A stretch of 64,000 nt of DNA from Lacinutrix sp. WUR7. GTDB lineage: Bacteria > Bacteroidota > Bacteroidia > Flavobacteriales > Flavobacteriaceae. The notes under the pieces were generated by a model. That model worked only from the letters and a program-made list of their open reading frames with translations, was not told the origin of the DNA and made no database searches. The position numbers and the translations under genes are program-made. The stretch spans positions 655,001 to 719,000 of the forward strand of contig NZ_CP045067.1 of the NCBI RefSeq assembly GCF_016864015.1, given 5' to 3'. Shown one piece after another: positions 28,349 to 37,238 of this stretch. Positions within the stretch are counted from its first letter, which is position 1; every line of letters begins with the position of its first letter.

Positions 28349-30505
28349 TTAATAATTAAATTTATTATTACAGGAATACTCTATCGGAAACCGAATTATA
28401 AAGTTACTACCTTTTCCTAGTTCACTTTCTACTTGAATTGTGCCTCCTAATTTTTCGATTAAATTTTTACTAATAGCCAATCCAAGACCTGTACCCTCAT
28501 GCTTTCTACTAAGACCGCCTTCTAACTGAATAAAAGGCATAAATAATTTATTAATATCCTTTTCGTTTATTCCAATTCCTTGATCTATAATTTGAGTTAT
28601 AAGCACATCATCTTTAACATTTACTTTAATTTGTATACCTCCTTTTTCAGAAAACTTAATGGCATTAGAAAGTATGTTTAATAAAATCTGTTCAATACGC
28701 CTTTCATCACTTACTAATGTAATATCAAAATTAGAAATTTCTGTATGTAATTCAATCCCTTTTTTTGAAGCCTGTGGCATTAAAAAGTCTATTGTTTTTT
28801 CTAATGTTGTTAGATAATCGAAAGGATAAAAGGAAACTCTTAACTTACCTGCTTCTATTTTAGAAATATCTAAAATATCATTAATTAAACCTAATAAATG
28901 TGAACCGCTATCTTTTACCATGGAGAGTTGCTTTTTTTGTTCTGTATTTAACGGCCCTGCCAATTCTTTTAATAATATGCCTGTAAACCCAATAATAGAG
29001 TTCATTGGTGTTCTCAACTCATGCGACATGGTTGCTAAAAATGCGGACTTCATTAAATCTGCTGACTGCGCTTTCACCTTTTCTTTTTCTAATTCGGCAG
29101 ATTGGAGATTTATATCTTCTAAAAGATTTAATAAAGCTTCTTTACTATCATTAAGCTCCTCGGTTCTTAAGCCTACTAATTTCTCTAGATTATTCTTATA
29201 ATTTAATAATTCTTTTTCGTTTTGAATTCTTTCTGTAATATCTGAAGCAGTACCAATATACCCATAAATATTGTTTTGTGCATCTATTAGCTTGCTGCCT
29301 TTAACAATAAGCCAAGTGGTATTTCCTTTTTTATCTAAGAACTTCAGTTCCGAATTAAAATCACTTCCATATACTACTGCCTGCTGCCATTCATGCATTA
29401 CCCTATCTTTATCTTCTGGATGTATGGCATTTATCCAGCCAGAACCCATTGCCTCTTTAAATGTCATACCAGAATATTTCATCCATTCGTCATTTACATA
29501 ATTAATCATTCCTTCATTATCTGAAGAAAAGATAGCTACTTGGGCATTAGAAGCTAAACTTCTAAATAATGCTTCGCTTTTTTTAACTTTTTCGGATGTG
29601 ATGTCATAAACTAACTTTAAGTGTTTTTCCTGTTCTGAAAGTTTCGAAGTAATCAAATTATTTAACCGAGCAGATCGCCCTGCAAAAAACCACACGATCC
29701 AACCACTAAAAAAGGCTAATACAACACCACCCGCAGAGGACCATATTGCCGTATTAAATGTTTTTTCTAATGGCACAACATACAGCTTCCATTCTCCTAT
29801 AGACATTTCTACAGGTATCGCATATTCTTTATAAGGAGAGATATCATTTTCTAAAAAAAAATCCTCATTCCCCGTTTCAGGGTTTACCCTAGACAACTGA
29901 TAAATAAAACGATTTTCTTCCGAATTTTCAACAACTAGCTCACTAAAAAATGTAGAAATTTTGGTAACCACCGCAGAAAACCCAACAAATTTATCATCTA
30001 TAAAAATAGGCTGCCTACTCACCATACCAACACCGCCTTGCTTTAGATTAACTGGGCCTGCGATAAAAAAATCTCTTCTTTTTATGGTAGTGACTGATCC
30101 ACTTCGTGCTTCGGGACTTGTTAGAATATTAAAACCAATAACTTCATTATTCTCTAAAGGATAAACATGCGTAATAAATCCCTTACCATCTACTAATTCT
30201 ACAACATCAAAATACTTACTTCTACCTAGTAATTCTGCGGCTATGTTATCAAAATCTTCAGGAATTCCATTTCTTTCCACAATATATTCTAATAATTTTG
30301 TAGCAGAATAACTGTACATGACTAGCGATTGCAGTTTTTCTTTTATTAAACTTGCTTGATTGTTTATTTCTCGCTTTTGCTCATTATTGTTTATCACATA
30401 CTCCTGATAAGCAACATATTGTGTGGTAAAAAGCAGTATAAAAAAAACAAAGAGTCCTAAAACCAAAGGTTTTTTAAAAAAAAGAGGTGAATTACTTTTG
30501 TTCAT
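28349..30505 (-). CDS. CHASE-PAS membrane histidine kinase
   Basis: A 718-aa inner-membrane kinase. Helix 1 at 13-30, periplasmic CHASE domain 55-245 (ITHVYPLENNEVIGFN, GPVNLKQGGVGMVSRQPIF), helix 2 at 252-274, PAS 310-430, coiled coil 435-485, HisKA with intact H-box MSHELRTP (His495), and HATPase_c with ILLNILSNAIKFS, DQGIGI and GTGLGL. There is no C-terminal receiver, so it must pass phosphate to a separate regulator; the next gene encodes one. CHASE domains sense small extracellular ligands, identity unknown here. Its PAS is closely related to PAS 3-5 of the neighbouring 1443-aa protein, which suggests exchange of modules inside the locus. Confidence 0.93.
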   Translation of the reverse strand: MNKSNSPLFFKKPLVLGLFVFFILLFTTQYVAYQEYVINNNEQKREINNQASLIKEKLQSLVMYSYSATKLLEYIVERNGIPEDFDNIAAELLGRSKYFDVVELVDGKGFITHVYPLENNEVIGFNILTSPEARSGSVTTIKRRDFFIAGPVNLKQGGVGMVSRQPIFIDDKFVGFSAVVTKISTFFSELVVENSEENRFIYQLSRVNPETGNEDFFLENDISPYKEYAIPVEMSIGEWKLYVVPLEKTFNTAIWSSAGGVVLAFFSGWIVWFFAGRSARLNNLITSKLSEQEKHLKLVYDITSEKVKKSEALFRSLASNAQVAIFSSDNEGMINYVNDEWMKYSGMTFKEAMGSGWINAIHPEDKDRVMHEWQQAVVYGSDFNSELKFLDKKGNTTWLIVKGSKLIDAQNNIYGYIGTASDITERIQNEKELLNYKNNLEKLVGLRTEELNDSKEALLNLLEDINLQSAELEKEKVKAQSADLMKSAFLATMSHELRTPMNSIIGFTGILLKELAGPLNTEQKKQLSMVKDSGSHLLGLINDILDISKIEAGKLRVSFYPFDYLTTLEKTIDFLMPQASKKGIELHTEISNFDITLVSDERRIEQILLNILSNAIKFSEKGGIQIKVNVKDDVLITQIIDQGIGINEKDINKLFMPFIQLEGGLSRKHEGTGLGLAISKNLIEKLGGTIQVESELGKGSNFIIRFPIEYSCNNKFNY

Positions 30506-30547
30506 AATAAAGCAAAATTAAATAGATTACTTTTTTTTACGGTGGTT

Positions 30548-33500
30548 TTATTTGTCATTTTTTAACTGCAACTCTTTAATAATACCTTTCAACTCTTTCA
30601 TTTTTAATTCCCTCCCAACAAATAATTTATTCATACGTTCTAATTGATTATTTTTTAAATGCACCTCTTCGGTTCTTACTTCAATTAGTTCTTCCAGATT
30701 ATTTCTGTATTTTTCTAATTCTGCTTCGGCATTTTTCTTTTCTGTTATATCCAAAACAGTGAACAAAACGTGTCCTTCATTATATAACTGAAGCGCTTGT
30801 AAAGATATTAATACAAAAAGCTCTCTTCCCGCTTCCATTATGTATTTTAATTCCATATTGGTTACATACCCTTTTTCACTAAATTGCCCCCATAGCTTAT
30901 TTTCATTTTCTTTATTATCTGGACTATCTAGATCGAACAATACTATTTCTTCTGCTGTTTTCCCTAACATGTTTTCTCTTTCAAACCCGACAATGTTTGC
31001 AAACGCTTTGTTTACTTCAATAATCTTTTTTTCTTTATTAAGAATAGCTTTCCCTACAACATTGGATTCAAAAGCTTTAGAGAATTTTTCTTCATTTTCT
31101 TTTAATGCTATTTCTGCTTTATCTTTACTTGTAATATCTATTACGGCAATCAACCAATGAGTTTCGCCTACAATATCAAGGGCTTCAGCAGAAATTGATA
31201 AGATTATTTTCTTTCCACTTGTTAAAGTTCTAGTCATGATTTCATTACTTAAAAAACCATTCTTTAATACTTTTTCTATTAACCTTTCTTTTTGTTCGTA
31301 GTACGCCGAATTGAGCACTTCGACCTTAGTTTCTTTAAAAGATTTACCAATTAAATTCTCTCGAGTGGTTTCAAAAATATTCGCCATAGCCTCATTAACA
31401 TCAATCCTTATTTGATTTTTATTAACAATAGAATAACCAATTATATTTGACTCAAACACTTTAGAGAATTTATCCTCACTCTCTTTTATATTTTGTTCTG
31501 ATTCTATGCGTTCTGAAACGTCCTGCACCAAAGACAAAACAGTTTCTACTTGTCCATCTGGAGATTGTAAAACAGAATTATTCCATTGGCAATAAATCAC
31601 CTTTCCATTTTTGGTATTATTACGATTAATAATCTTGTTGTTTTTTACTATTCCATTCATTAATTGATAAGAAATAATCTCTGTGGATGCATAATCTTCT
31701 TCGTAAACGAGATTTAAATCATTAAAATGTTTTCCTACAACTTCCTGCTCTTTCCAACCAAATATATTTTCAGCTTGTACGGACCAGTTATAAATAATTA
31801 AATTCTCATCCCATTCAATTACTGCTAACGGAGAGTTATTTAAATGCATTGTAAGACGTTGATGTGCCTTCCTGATTTCTTCGTCTATTTTTTTACGCTC
31901 GGTTACATCTCGAATAATTCCTATTAAAAATTGATTACCCGCAACATCAATAAATCTTGTTTTTTTTGTTGAAATTATTCTTGATCCTTTCCCCTTTAAT
32001 GTTAAAGTTTCTTCACTAACACTCTCCATACCAGTCACTAGAACTTGCTTATCTCTTTGTAAAAAAAGATCTCTTTCCTTTACAGAAACACTTTCTGCTA
32101 AAGTTTTACCAATTGCAGCAGCCCTTTCTACATTAAAAATAGAACAAAACGCATCATTGACCAATAGTATTCTACTTTGCTCATCTTTCACAAAAACAGG
32201 ATCACCAATGTTGTTTAGTATGTTATCTAGATACTTTTCGTTTTTAATGATTTGATCTTCCACTTCTTTACGTTCGGTAACATCGATTAGCGTTCCTATA
32301 TAACCATACAACTCATTGTTAGCATCATACAAACCAGTAGCTTTAGCAGAAAGCCATGTGGTTACACCTTCTCGATTTAGAAATCTTAAATCTGTTCTAT
32401 ATTCGGTTCCTGAAGAAATAGCTTTTTGCCATATATCAATAACTCTATCTTTATCTTCTGGGTGTATCGCGTTTTGCCAACCAAGACCTAAAGCTTCATC
32501 AAAAGGGATTCCAGAATATTTTATCCATTCTTGATTTACATAATTGCAAGCACCATCTTTGTTGGTCTGAAAAATTCCAACAGGTGCATTAGATGATAAT
32601 CGTCTAAATAATTGCTCACTATTTATTAACTTTTCTTCAGATTCTTTACGTTCTGTAACATCTACAATCGTTCCTATATAACCATACAATTCATTATTAT
32701 GATTAAATAAGCTAGTTGCTTTTGCGGAAACCCATTTTGTTTCTCCTTTTTTATTTAGCAATCTAAATTCGGAAACTAAGTCAACCCCAGTAGAAACTGC
32801 TTGTCCCCATTCTCCCATAATCCTATCTTTATCCTCTGGGTGAATAGCATTGGACCAACCAAAACCTAAGGACTCCTCAAAGGTCATTTCTGAATATTTC
32901 ATCCATTCTTCATTAACATAATTACAAACACCATCTTTATCTGTTTGATAAATTCCAACCGGTGCATTAGATGTTAATCGTTTAAATAACTGCTCACTAT
33001 TTATTAATTTTTGTTCTGCTTTTTTCTTTTCTGTAACATCAATAGCCATTCCTATATAGCCATATAAATTATTTTGTGCATCGTAGGTTCCTATCGTTTT
33101 AACAGACACCCATACGACCTTATTATCTTTATGGAGAAACCTAAAATCGGTTTCAAGTTCACTTTCTCCAGATAAAACATATACCTCCCATTCTTTAAGA
33201 ATTCTTGCTTCATCATCGGGATGAATAGCTTTGGCCCATCCAGGCCCCATAGCATCTTCATAGGACAACCCTGCATATTCTAACCATCTTTCGTTTACAT
33301 AATTACAAGAACCTTCTGCATCTGTTTGGTAGATCCCAGCTGGTGCTTTAGATGTTAAACGTTTAAATAACTGCTCACTGTTTCTTAACTTATCTTCAGC
33401 TTCTTTACGGGCAGTAATATCTTTAGCAACTACACCTAATGCTATAGGGTTGTCCGTTACCTTATCTTTAATTAAGAAACCAGACATTTCCGTAGGGATT

Positions 33501-34879
33501 AAATCTCCTGTTTTTAAATTTTTAAAGTGTGTTTCTCCGCTCCATCCATTAGATTCAAAAATACTAGGCATGTGCTCATTGGCAATCCTATCCCGATAAT
33601 CTTCGGGAAAAAAATCAGAAATAGAAGCTGGCATTTTTTCATCCGGCCCTAATCCCATTAATTGCCTACCATTATCATTTAAATAAAGAGGCTCTCCTTC
33701 TAAAGTTGCTAAACCAATAAAATCCTCATTAGTCTCTATTAAAGACAGTAACATTTGATTATTAGCATCTGTTTTTTTCTGTTTGGAGATATCTGTATAA
33801 TAGATTATCAATCCGTTTGGAGATGGGTAAATTCTATTCTCAAACCATTTATCTAGCGGTTCATAATAATCATCAAAGTATATCGTTTCTTGTGTTTCAA
33901 CAGCTTTATAATACGCCTTATAAAAAGAACGCCCTACACCTTCCGGAAACTCGGTCCAAATGTGTTTTCCTATTAATGATTCTGAAGATCGCCCCAAAAG
34001 TTCCGCAGCTTTTTTATTAACATACGTATAACACCAATTAGTGTCTAGAGATATAAAACCACCTGAAATGCTATTTAAAGAAGTTTCTAATTGAGAGGTT
34101 AAATTTTTCTCCAATTCTTGCTTTTCAGTCTTTAGTTGTAAATATTTTTTTTCATACCTCAATATGGAAAAAACATTACGCTCTTGATTGGCAATAAAAG
34201 AAGTATTACTTTTCTCATTATCTATATACTTTAAATAAACATATAGAATGACAGAAAATACTAGCGCAGCAATAACTTTACCTATAAGGTTACCTACTAA
34301 TAAATTATAAAAATCAGCAGTTCCCAAGTAGAGCGTTGTATTAAAAATAAACGCGTCAAAAACAAAAACTACTAATAGTGAAATAAAGAGTGTAAAAAAG
34401 AAAAATTGCTTTTTGATTATTGAAATCAAAAATTGATAGATTATTACTAGACATAGAAAATCTAGAAACAACAAGACTGTACCAGTAATGAAATACTTAT
34501 CGTCTACTAAAAAAGCAAAGGTAGATTCTATATCCACCAAGTTTTCCGAATGCATAATACCAAACAATGCGGACAAAAGGAGATTGGAAATAATAATTCC
34601 TAAAATAAGAGCTCTAGCACTAGTAACACCTTCTTTAATATAAATCAATAAGACCGCAAATAAAAGCGAACTAAATATAATAACGGATGTTGGATAAATT
34701 ATTAGCTCATCTAAAACAGTAAAGCTTATCATGTCCCCAGAAAGGGCTTGTAAATATCTAACAGCTCCTAAAAAAAGATATAGAGGAGCTAATCCTAATA
34801 CGTTTCTAAATTTAAATAATAAAAGAATACTAGAAGATATGAGTAAAAACTCAATCAGTATTATAGTATATATACTCAT
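30548..34879 (-). CDS. Membrane sensor with about nine PAS domains and no output domain
   Basis: A 1443-aa protein. Residues 1-230 hold about seven hydrophobic helices (a MASE-like membrane sensor, exact family not recognised), then a short coiled coil, then nine PAS/PAC units of about 125 aa to residue 1390. PAS 3, 4 and 5 are near repeats (each with NSEQLFKRL or similar, NAPVGIYQT, AIHPEDKDRI, YGYIGT and DVTERK). PAS 8 and 9 form another pair. The chain ends in a coiled coil (NNLEELIEVRTEEVHLKN) with no kinase, cyclase, phosphodiesterase or receiver domain. The CHASE kinase 42 bp downstream carries a matching helix (NNLEKLVGLRTEEL), so the two may form a complex. No frameshift joins them. 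It is the first gene of the signalling block. Confidence 0.88.
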   Translation of the reverse strand: MSIYTIILIEFLLISSSILLLFKFRNVLGLAPLYLFLGAVRYLQALSGDMISFTVLDELIIYPTSVIIFSSLLFAVLLIYIKEGVTSARALILGIIISNLLLSALFGIMHSENLVDIESTFAFLVDDKYFITGTVLLFLDFLCLVIIYQFLISIIKKQFFFFTLFISLLVVFVFDAFIFNTTLYLGTADFYNLLVGNLIGKVIAALVFSVILYVYLKYIDNEKSNTSFIANQERNVFSILRYEKKYLQLKTEKQELEKNLTSQLETSLNSISGGFISLDTNWCYTYVNKKAAELLGRSSESLIGKHIWTEFPEGVGRSFYKAYYKAVETQETIYFDDYYEPLDKWFENRIYPSPNGLIIYYTDISKQKKTDANNQMLLSLIETNEDFIGLATLEGEPLYLNDNGRQLMGLGPDEKMPASISDFFPEDYRDRIANEHMPSIFESNGWSGETHFKNLKTGDLIPTEMSGFLIKDKVTDNPIALGVVAKDITARKEAEDKLRNSEQLFKRLTSKAPAGIYQTDAEGSCNYVNERWLEYAGLSYEDAMGPGWAKAIHPDDEARILKEWEVYVLSGESELETDFRFLHKDNKVVWVSVKTIGTYDAQNNLYGYIGMAIDVTEKKKAEQKLINSEQLFKRLTSNAPVGIYQTDKDGVCNYVNEEWMKYSEMTFEESLGFGWSNAIHPEDKDRIMGEWGQAVSTGVDLVSEFRLLNKKGETKWVSAKATSLFNHNNELYGYIGTIVDVTERKESEEKLINSEQLFRRLSSNAPVGIFQTNKDGACNYVNQEWIKYSGIPFDEALGLGWQNAIHPEDKDRVIDIWQKAISSGTEYRTDLRFLNREGVTTWLSAKATGLYDANNELYGYIGTLIDVTERKEVEDQIIKNEKYLDNILNNIGDPVFVKDEQSRILLVNDAFCSIFNVERAAAIGKTLAESVSVKERDLFLQRDKQVLVTGMESVSEETLTLKGKGSRIISTKKTRFIDVAGNQFLIGIIRDVTERKKIDEEIRKAHQRLTMHLNNSPLAVIEWDENLIIYNWSVQAENIFGWKEQEVVGKHFNDLNLVYEEDYASTEIISYQLMNGIVKNNKIINRNNTKNGKVIYCQWNNSVLQSPDGQVETVLSLVQDVSERIESEQNIKESEDKFSKVFESNIIGYSIVNKNQIRIDVNEAMANIFETTRENLIGKSFKETKVEVLNSAYYEQKERLIEKVLKNGFLSNEIMTRTLTSGKKIILSISAEALDIVGETHWLIAVIDITSKDKAEIALKENEEKFSKAFESNVVGKAILNKEKKIIEVNKAFANIVGFERENMLGKTAEEIVLFDLDSPDNKENENKLWGQFSEKGYVTNMELKYIMEAGRELFVLISLQALQLYNEGHVLFTVLDITEKKNAEAELEKYRNNLEELIEVRTEEVHLKNNQLERMNKLFVGRELKMKELKGIIKELQLKNDK

Positions 34880-35194
34880 ATGATGATTCGGTTAAGCTAG
34901 GGGCCTTAAAAATACACTTTTTACTTTAAAAGCAACAAGAATAATTGATTTTTAAAGCTACAAACCAATAAAATCATACTGATAACTAAGCAATTACACG
35001 AAAATTTATAATATCGTTAGAAATAACAAGGTTTAAGAGACACAACTAAATACCAATCCATGTTAGACACATTTTAATAATAGTTAATAATTAAAATATT
35101 TACTCTCCATTTTTACAAGTATGAAGTTTGAATTTCTTTTCTATTAATCACTATTTAAAAATAGTATATTAGCTTGTTAGAAAAAAAAGACAAA
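34880..35194. other. Divergent intergenic region between the sensor block and guaD
   Basis: AT-rich DNA of about 315 bp that must hold promoters for the minus-strand signalling genes and the plus-strand purine genes. I find no clear TTTG-N19-TAnnTTTG pair, no sigma54 element and no copy of the AACTAACGG dyad. Confidence 0.5.
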
Positions 35195-35668
35195 ATGAGT
35201 AATAAAGACCAATTTATGAAAGAAGCTGTAAACGCAGCTTTAAAAGGAATGAATAACAATGAAGGTGGACCATTTGGTTGTGTAGTTGTTAAAGACGGAA
35301 AAATTGTAGGACGCGGAAACAATAAAGTAACCTCAACAAACGATCCTACTGCACATGCAGAAGTTACCGCTATTAGAGATGCGTGCAAAAATTTAGATTC
35401 TTTTCAATTAGACGGTTGCGAAATTTACACCTCTTGCGAACCTTGCCCTATGTGTTTAGGTGCTATTTACTGGGCTAGACCAGATAAAGTATATTATGGA
35501 AGCAATCAAGTAGATGCGGCAAATATTGGATTTGATGATGAATTTATTTACAAAGAAATCCCTTTACCTTATGCCGAAAGAAGCATTCCTTTCGAACAAT
35601 TAGCGCGTGAAATTGCTTTAGAACCTTTTCAAGAATGGACTAAAAAACAAGATAAAACGGAGTATTAA
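35195..35668 (+). CDS. guaD: Guanine deaminase, cytidine-deaminase fold
   Basis: A 157-aa zinc deaminase starting at the ATG at 35195 (MSNKDQFMKEAV); a TTG further upstream is not needed. Zinc and catalytic motifs are HAEVTAIRDAC and SCEPCPMC. The C-terminal tail (IPLPYAERSIPFEQLAREIALEPFQEW) is typical of the short, domain-swapped GuaD type rather than tRNA adenosine deaminase. Guanine deaminase makes xanthine, the substrate of the xanthine dehydrogenase encoded just downstream, which strongly supports the call. Confidence 0.88.
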   Translation: MSNKDQFMKEAVNAALKGMNNNEGGPFGCVVVKDGKIVGRGNNKVTSTNDPTAHAEVTAIRDACKNLDSFQLDGCEIYTSCEPCPMCLGAIYWARPDKVYYGSNQVDAANIGFDDEFIYKEIPLPYAERSIPFEQLAREIALEPFQEWTKKQDKTEY

Positions 35669-35683
35669 ACAATATATTAGGTC

Positions 35684-35781
35684 CGTTCGAGTGATCAAAA
35701 TGCGGTACAAACGCATTAAAAATCTGGAAACATCAAAAACTTCTCGATACAAAATTCCAAAAAAGGAATTTCACTCGAACG
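35684..35781. repeat. Intergenic element with 11-bp terminal inverted repeats
   Basis: CGTTCGAGTGA at 35684-35694 is the exact reverse complement of TCACTCGAACG at 35771-35781. The inner part contains CTTCTCGATAC and a TTCC-A-rich-GGAA small dyad. The parts resemble short dispersed repeats common in Bacteroidota intergenic DNA. It separates guaD from xdhA. Confidence 0.6.
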
Positions 35782-35828
35782 AACCACATAGTTAGGTTTC
35801 CTATTTATTTACCATTGAAACAACCAAC

Positions 35829-37238
35829 ATGATCACCTTCATCTTAAATAACAAAACCATTAAAACCTCGGAGCATTCCGGAACTACTTTATTGGATTTT
35901 GTTCGCTACCAACAACGTCTCACAGGAACCAAAATTGGTTGTCGTGAAGGCGATTGCGGTGCTTGTACACTTTTAGTAGGTACGTTAACAAACGACACTA
36001 TAGAATACCAAAGTATTACATCGTGTATTTCTCCTTTAGGAAATGCGCATGGCAAGCATATAGTAACGGTGGAAGGCACAAACCTAAAGAACAAACTAAC
36101 CACAGCGCAAGAAGCTATGAAAGCAAATTACGCAACACAATGCGGATTTTGCACTCCTGGTTTTGTAGTTGCTTTAACTGGTTTTGCTTTGTCTAATTCG
36201 GATAAAAATTACAGTAATGCTATTGACGCTATAAGCGGAAATATTTGCAGGTGCACAGGATATAAATCCATTGAAAAAGCAGCGCATCAAGTGGTTGAAA
36301 AACTAGAAAACAAAAAGGAAACTACTTTGGATTGGCTCATTGAAAATGCATTCATTCCAAATTATTTTGAAAGTATTCCGAAACGTTTAAAAGACATTGA
36401 AATTAAAGATTTAAAGCAACCAAAAGGAAAATACGTTTCTGGAGGAACCGATTTATACGTGCAACAAGCAGATAGTTTAGCAGACAATGACGTACATCTT
36501 ATTGCCGAAAAAGACTATTTAAAAGGCATTTCTATTGAAAACGACATTTGCACCATTGGAACCAACTCTACGGTTTCCGATTTATGGAATCACACCGAAT
36601 TAAACAGTATTTTACCAAACTTAAGAAAACACTTAAAATTAGTTTCTTCAGAACAAATTAGAAATATGGCTTCCTTAGGAGGAAACTTAGTTAATGCTTC
36701 ACCAATTGGAGACATGACCATATTCTTTTTATCGCTTAATAGTACTATTACGATATTAAATTCCAAAGAAAAAGAACGAACAATTTCCTTGAAAAATTTT
36801 TATCAAGGTTACAAAACATACGATTTAAAAGACGATGAACTTTTAAAGAGCATCCAATTTAAATTACCAACCGAACATTCTTTTTTCAATTTCGAAAAAG
36901 TTTGTAAACGAACCCATTTAGATATTGCTAGTGTCAATTCGGCTATTCATATTTCAATTAAAAAGGAAACGATTTCCGAAGCGCACGTTTCTATTGGTGG
37001 CGTTGCCGCTATTCCGAAGTATTTACACAATACCTCAACATTTTTAATAGGAAAACCACTCACCTCTGAAACGATATTGGAAGCTAACGAGATACTTCAA
37101 AAGGAAATCGCACCAATTAGCGATGTTCGTGGCACAAGCGACTATAAACGTTTGCTAGGAAGACAATTATTCTTTGCACATTTCACAGCTTTATTTCCGA
37201 AGAAATTCACATTAAACGACTTTATTCAACATGCATAA
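35829..37238 (+). CDS. xdhA: Xanthine dehydrogenase, FeS/FAD subunit
   Basis: A 469-aa small subunit. Residues 1-80 form a plant-type [2Fe-2S] ferredoxin domain (GCREGDCGAC, Cys38, Cys43, Cys46). Residues 85-160 hold the second [2Fe-2S] domain (QCGFCTPGF and NICRCTGY). FAD_binding_5 occupies about 185-350 (KYVSGGTDLYV, MASLGGNLVNASPIGD), and a CO-dehydrogenase flavoprotein C-terminal domain ends the chain. It passes electrons from the Mo site to NAD. It overlaps xdhB by 8 bp, so the subunits are translationally coupled. Confidence 0.94.
   Translation: MITFILNNKTIKTSEHSGTTLLDFVRYQQRLTGTKIGCREGDCGACTLLVGTLTNDTIEYQSITSCISPLGNAHGKHIVTVEGTNLKNKLTTAQEAMKANYATQCGFCTPGFVVALTGFALSNSDKNYSNAIDAISGNICRCTGYKSIEKAAHQVVEKLENKKETTLDWLIENAFIPNYFESIPKRLKDIEIKDLKQPKGKYVSGGTDLYVQQADSLADNDVHLIAEKDYLKGISIENDICTIGTNSTVSDLWNHTELNSILPNLRKHLKLVSSEQIRNMASLGGNLVNASPIGDMTIFFLSLNSTITILNSKEKERTISLKNFYQGYKTYDLKDDELLKSIQFKLPTEHSFFNFEKVCKRTHLDIASVNSAIHISIKKETISEAHVSIGGVAAIPKYLHNTSTFLIGKPLTSETILEANEILQKEIAPISDVRGTSDYKRLLGRQLFFAHFTALFPKKFTLNDFIQHA

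Noticed and set aside
30505-30548. A frameshift joining the nine-PAS protein to the CHASE kinase
   Set aside because: The kinase begins with its own membrane helix and CHASE domain after a 42-bp gap, so the two are separate genes.
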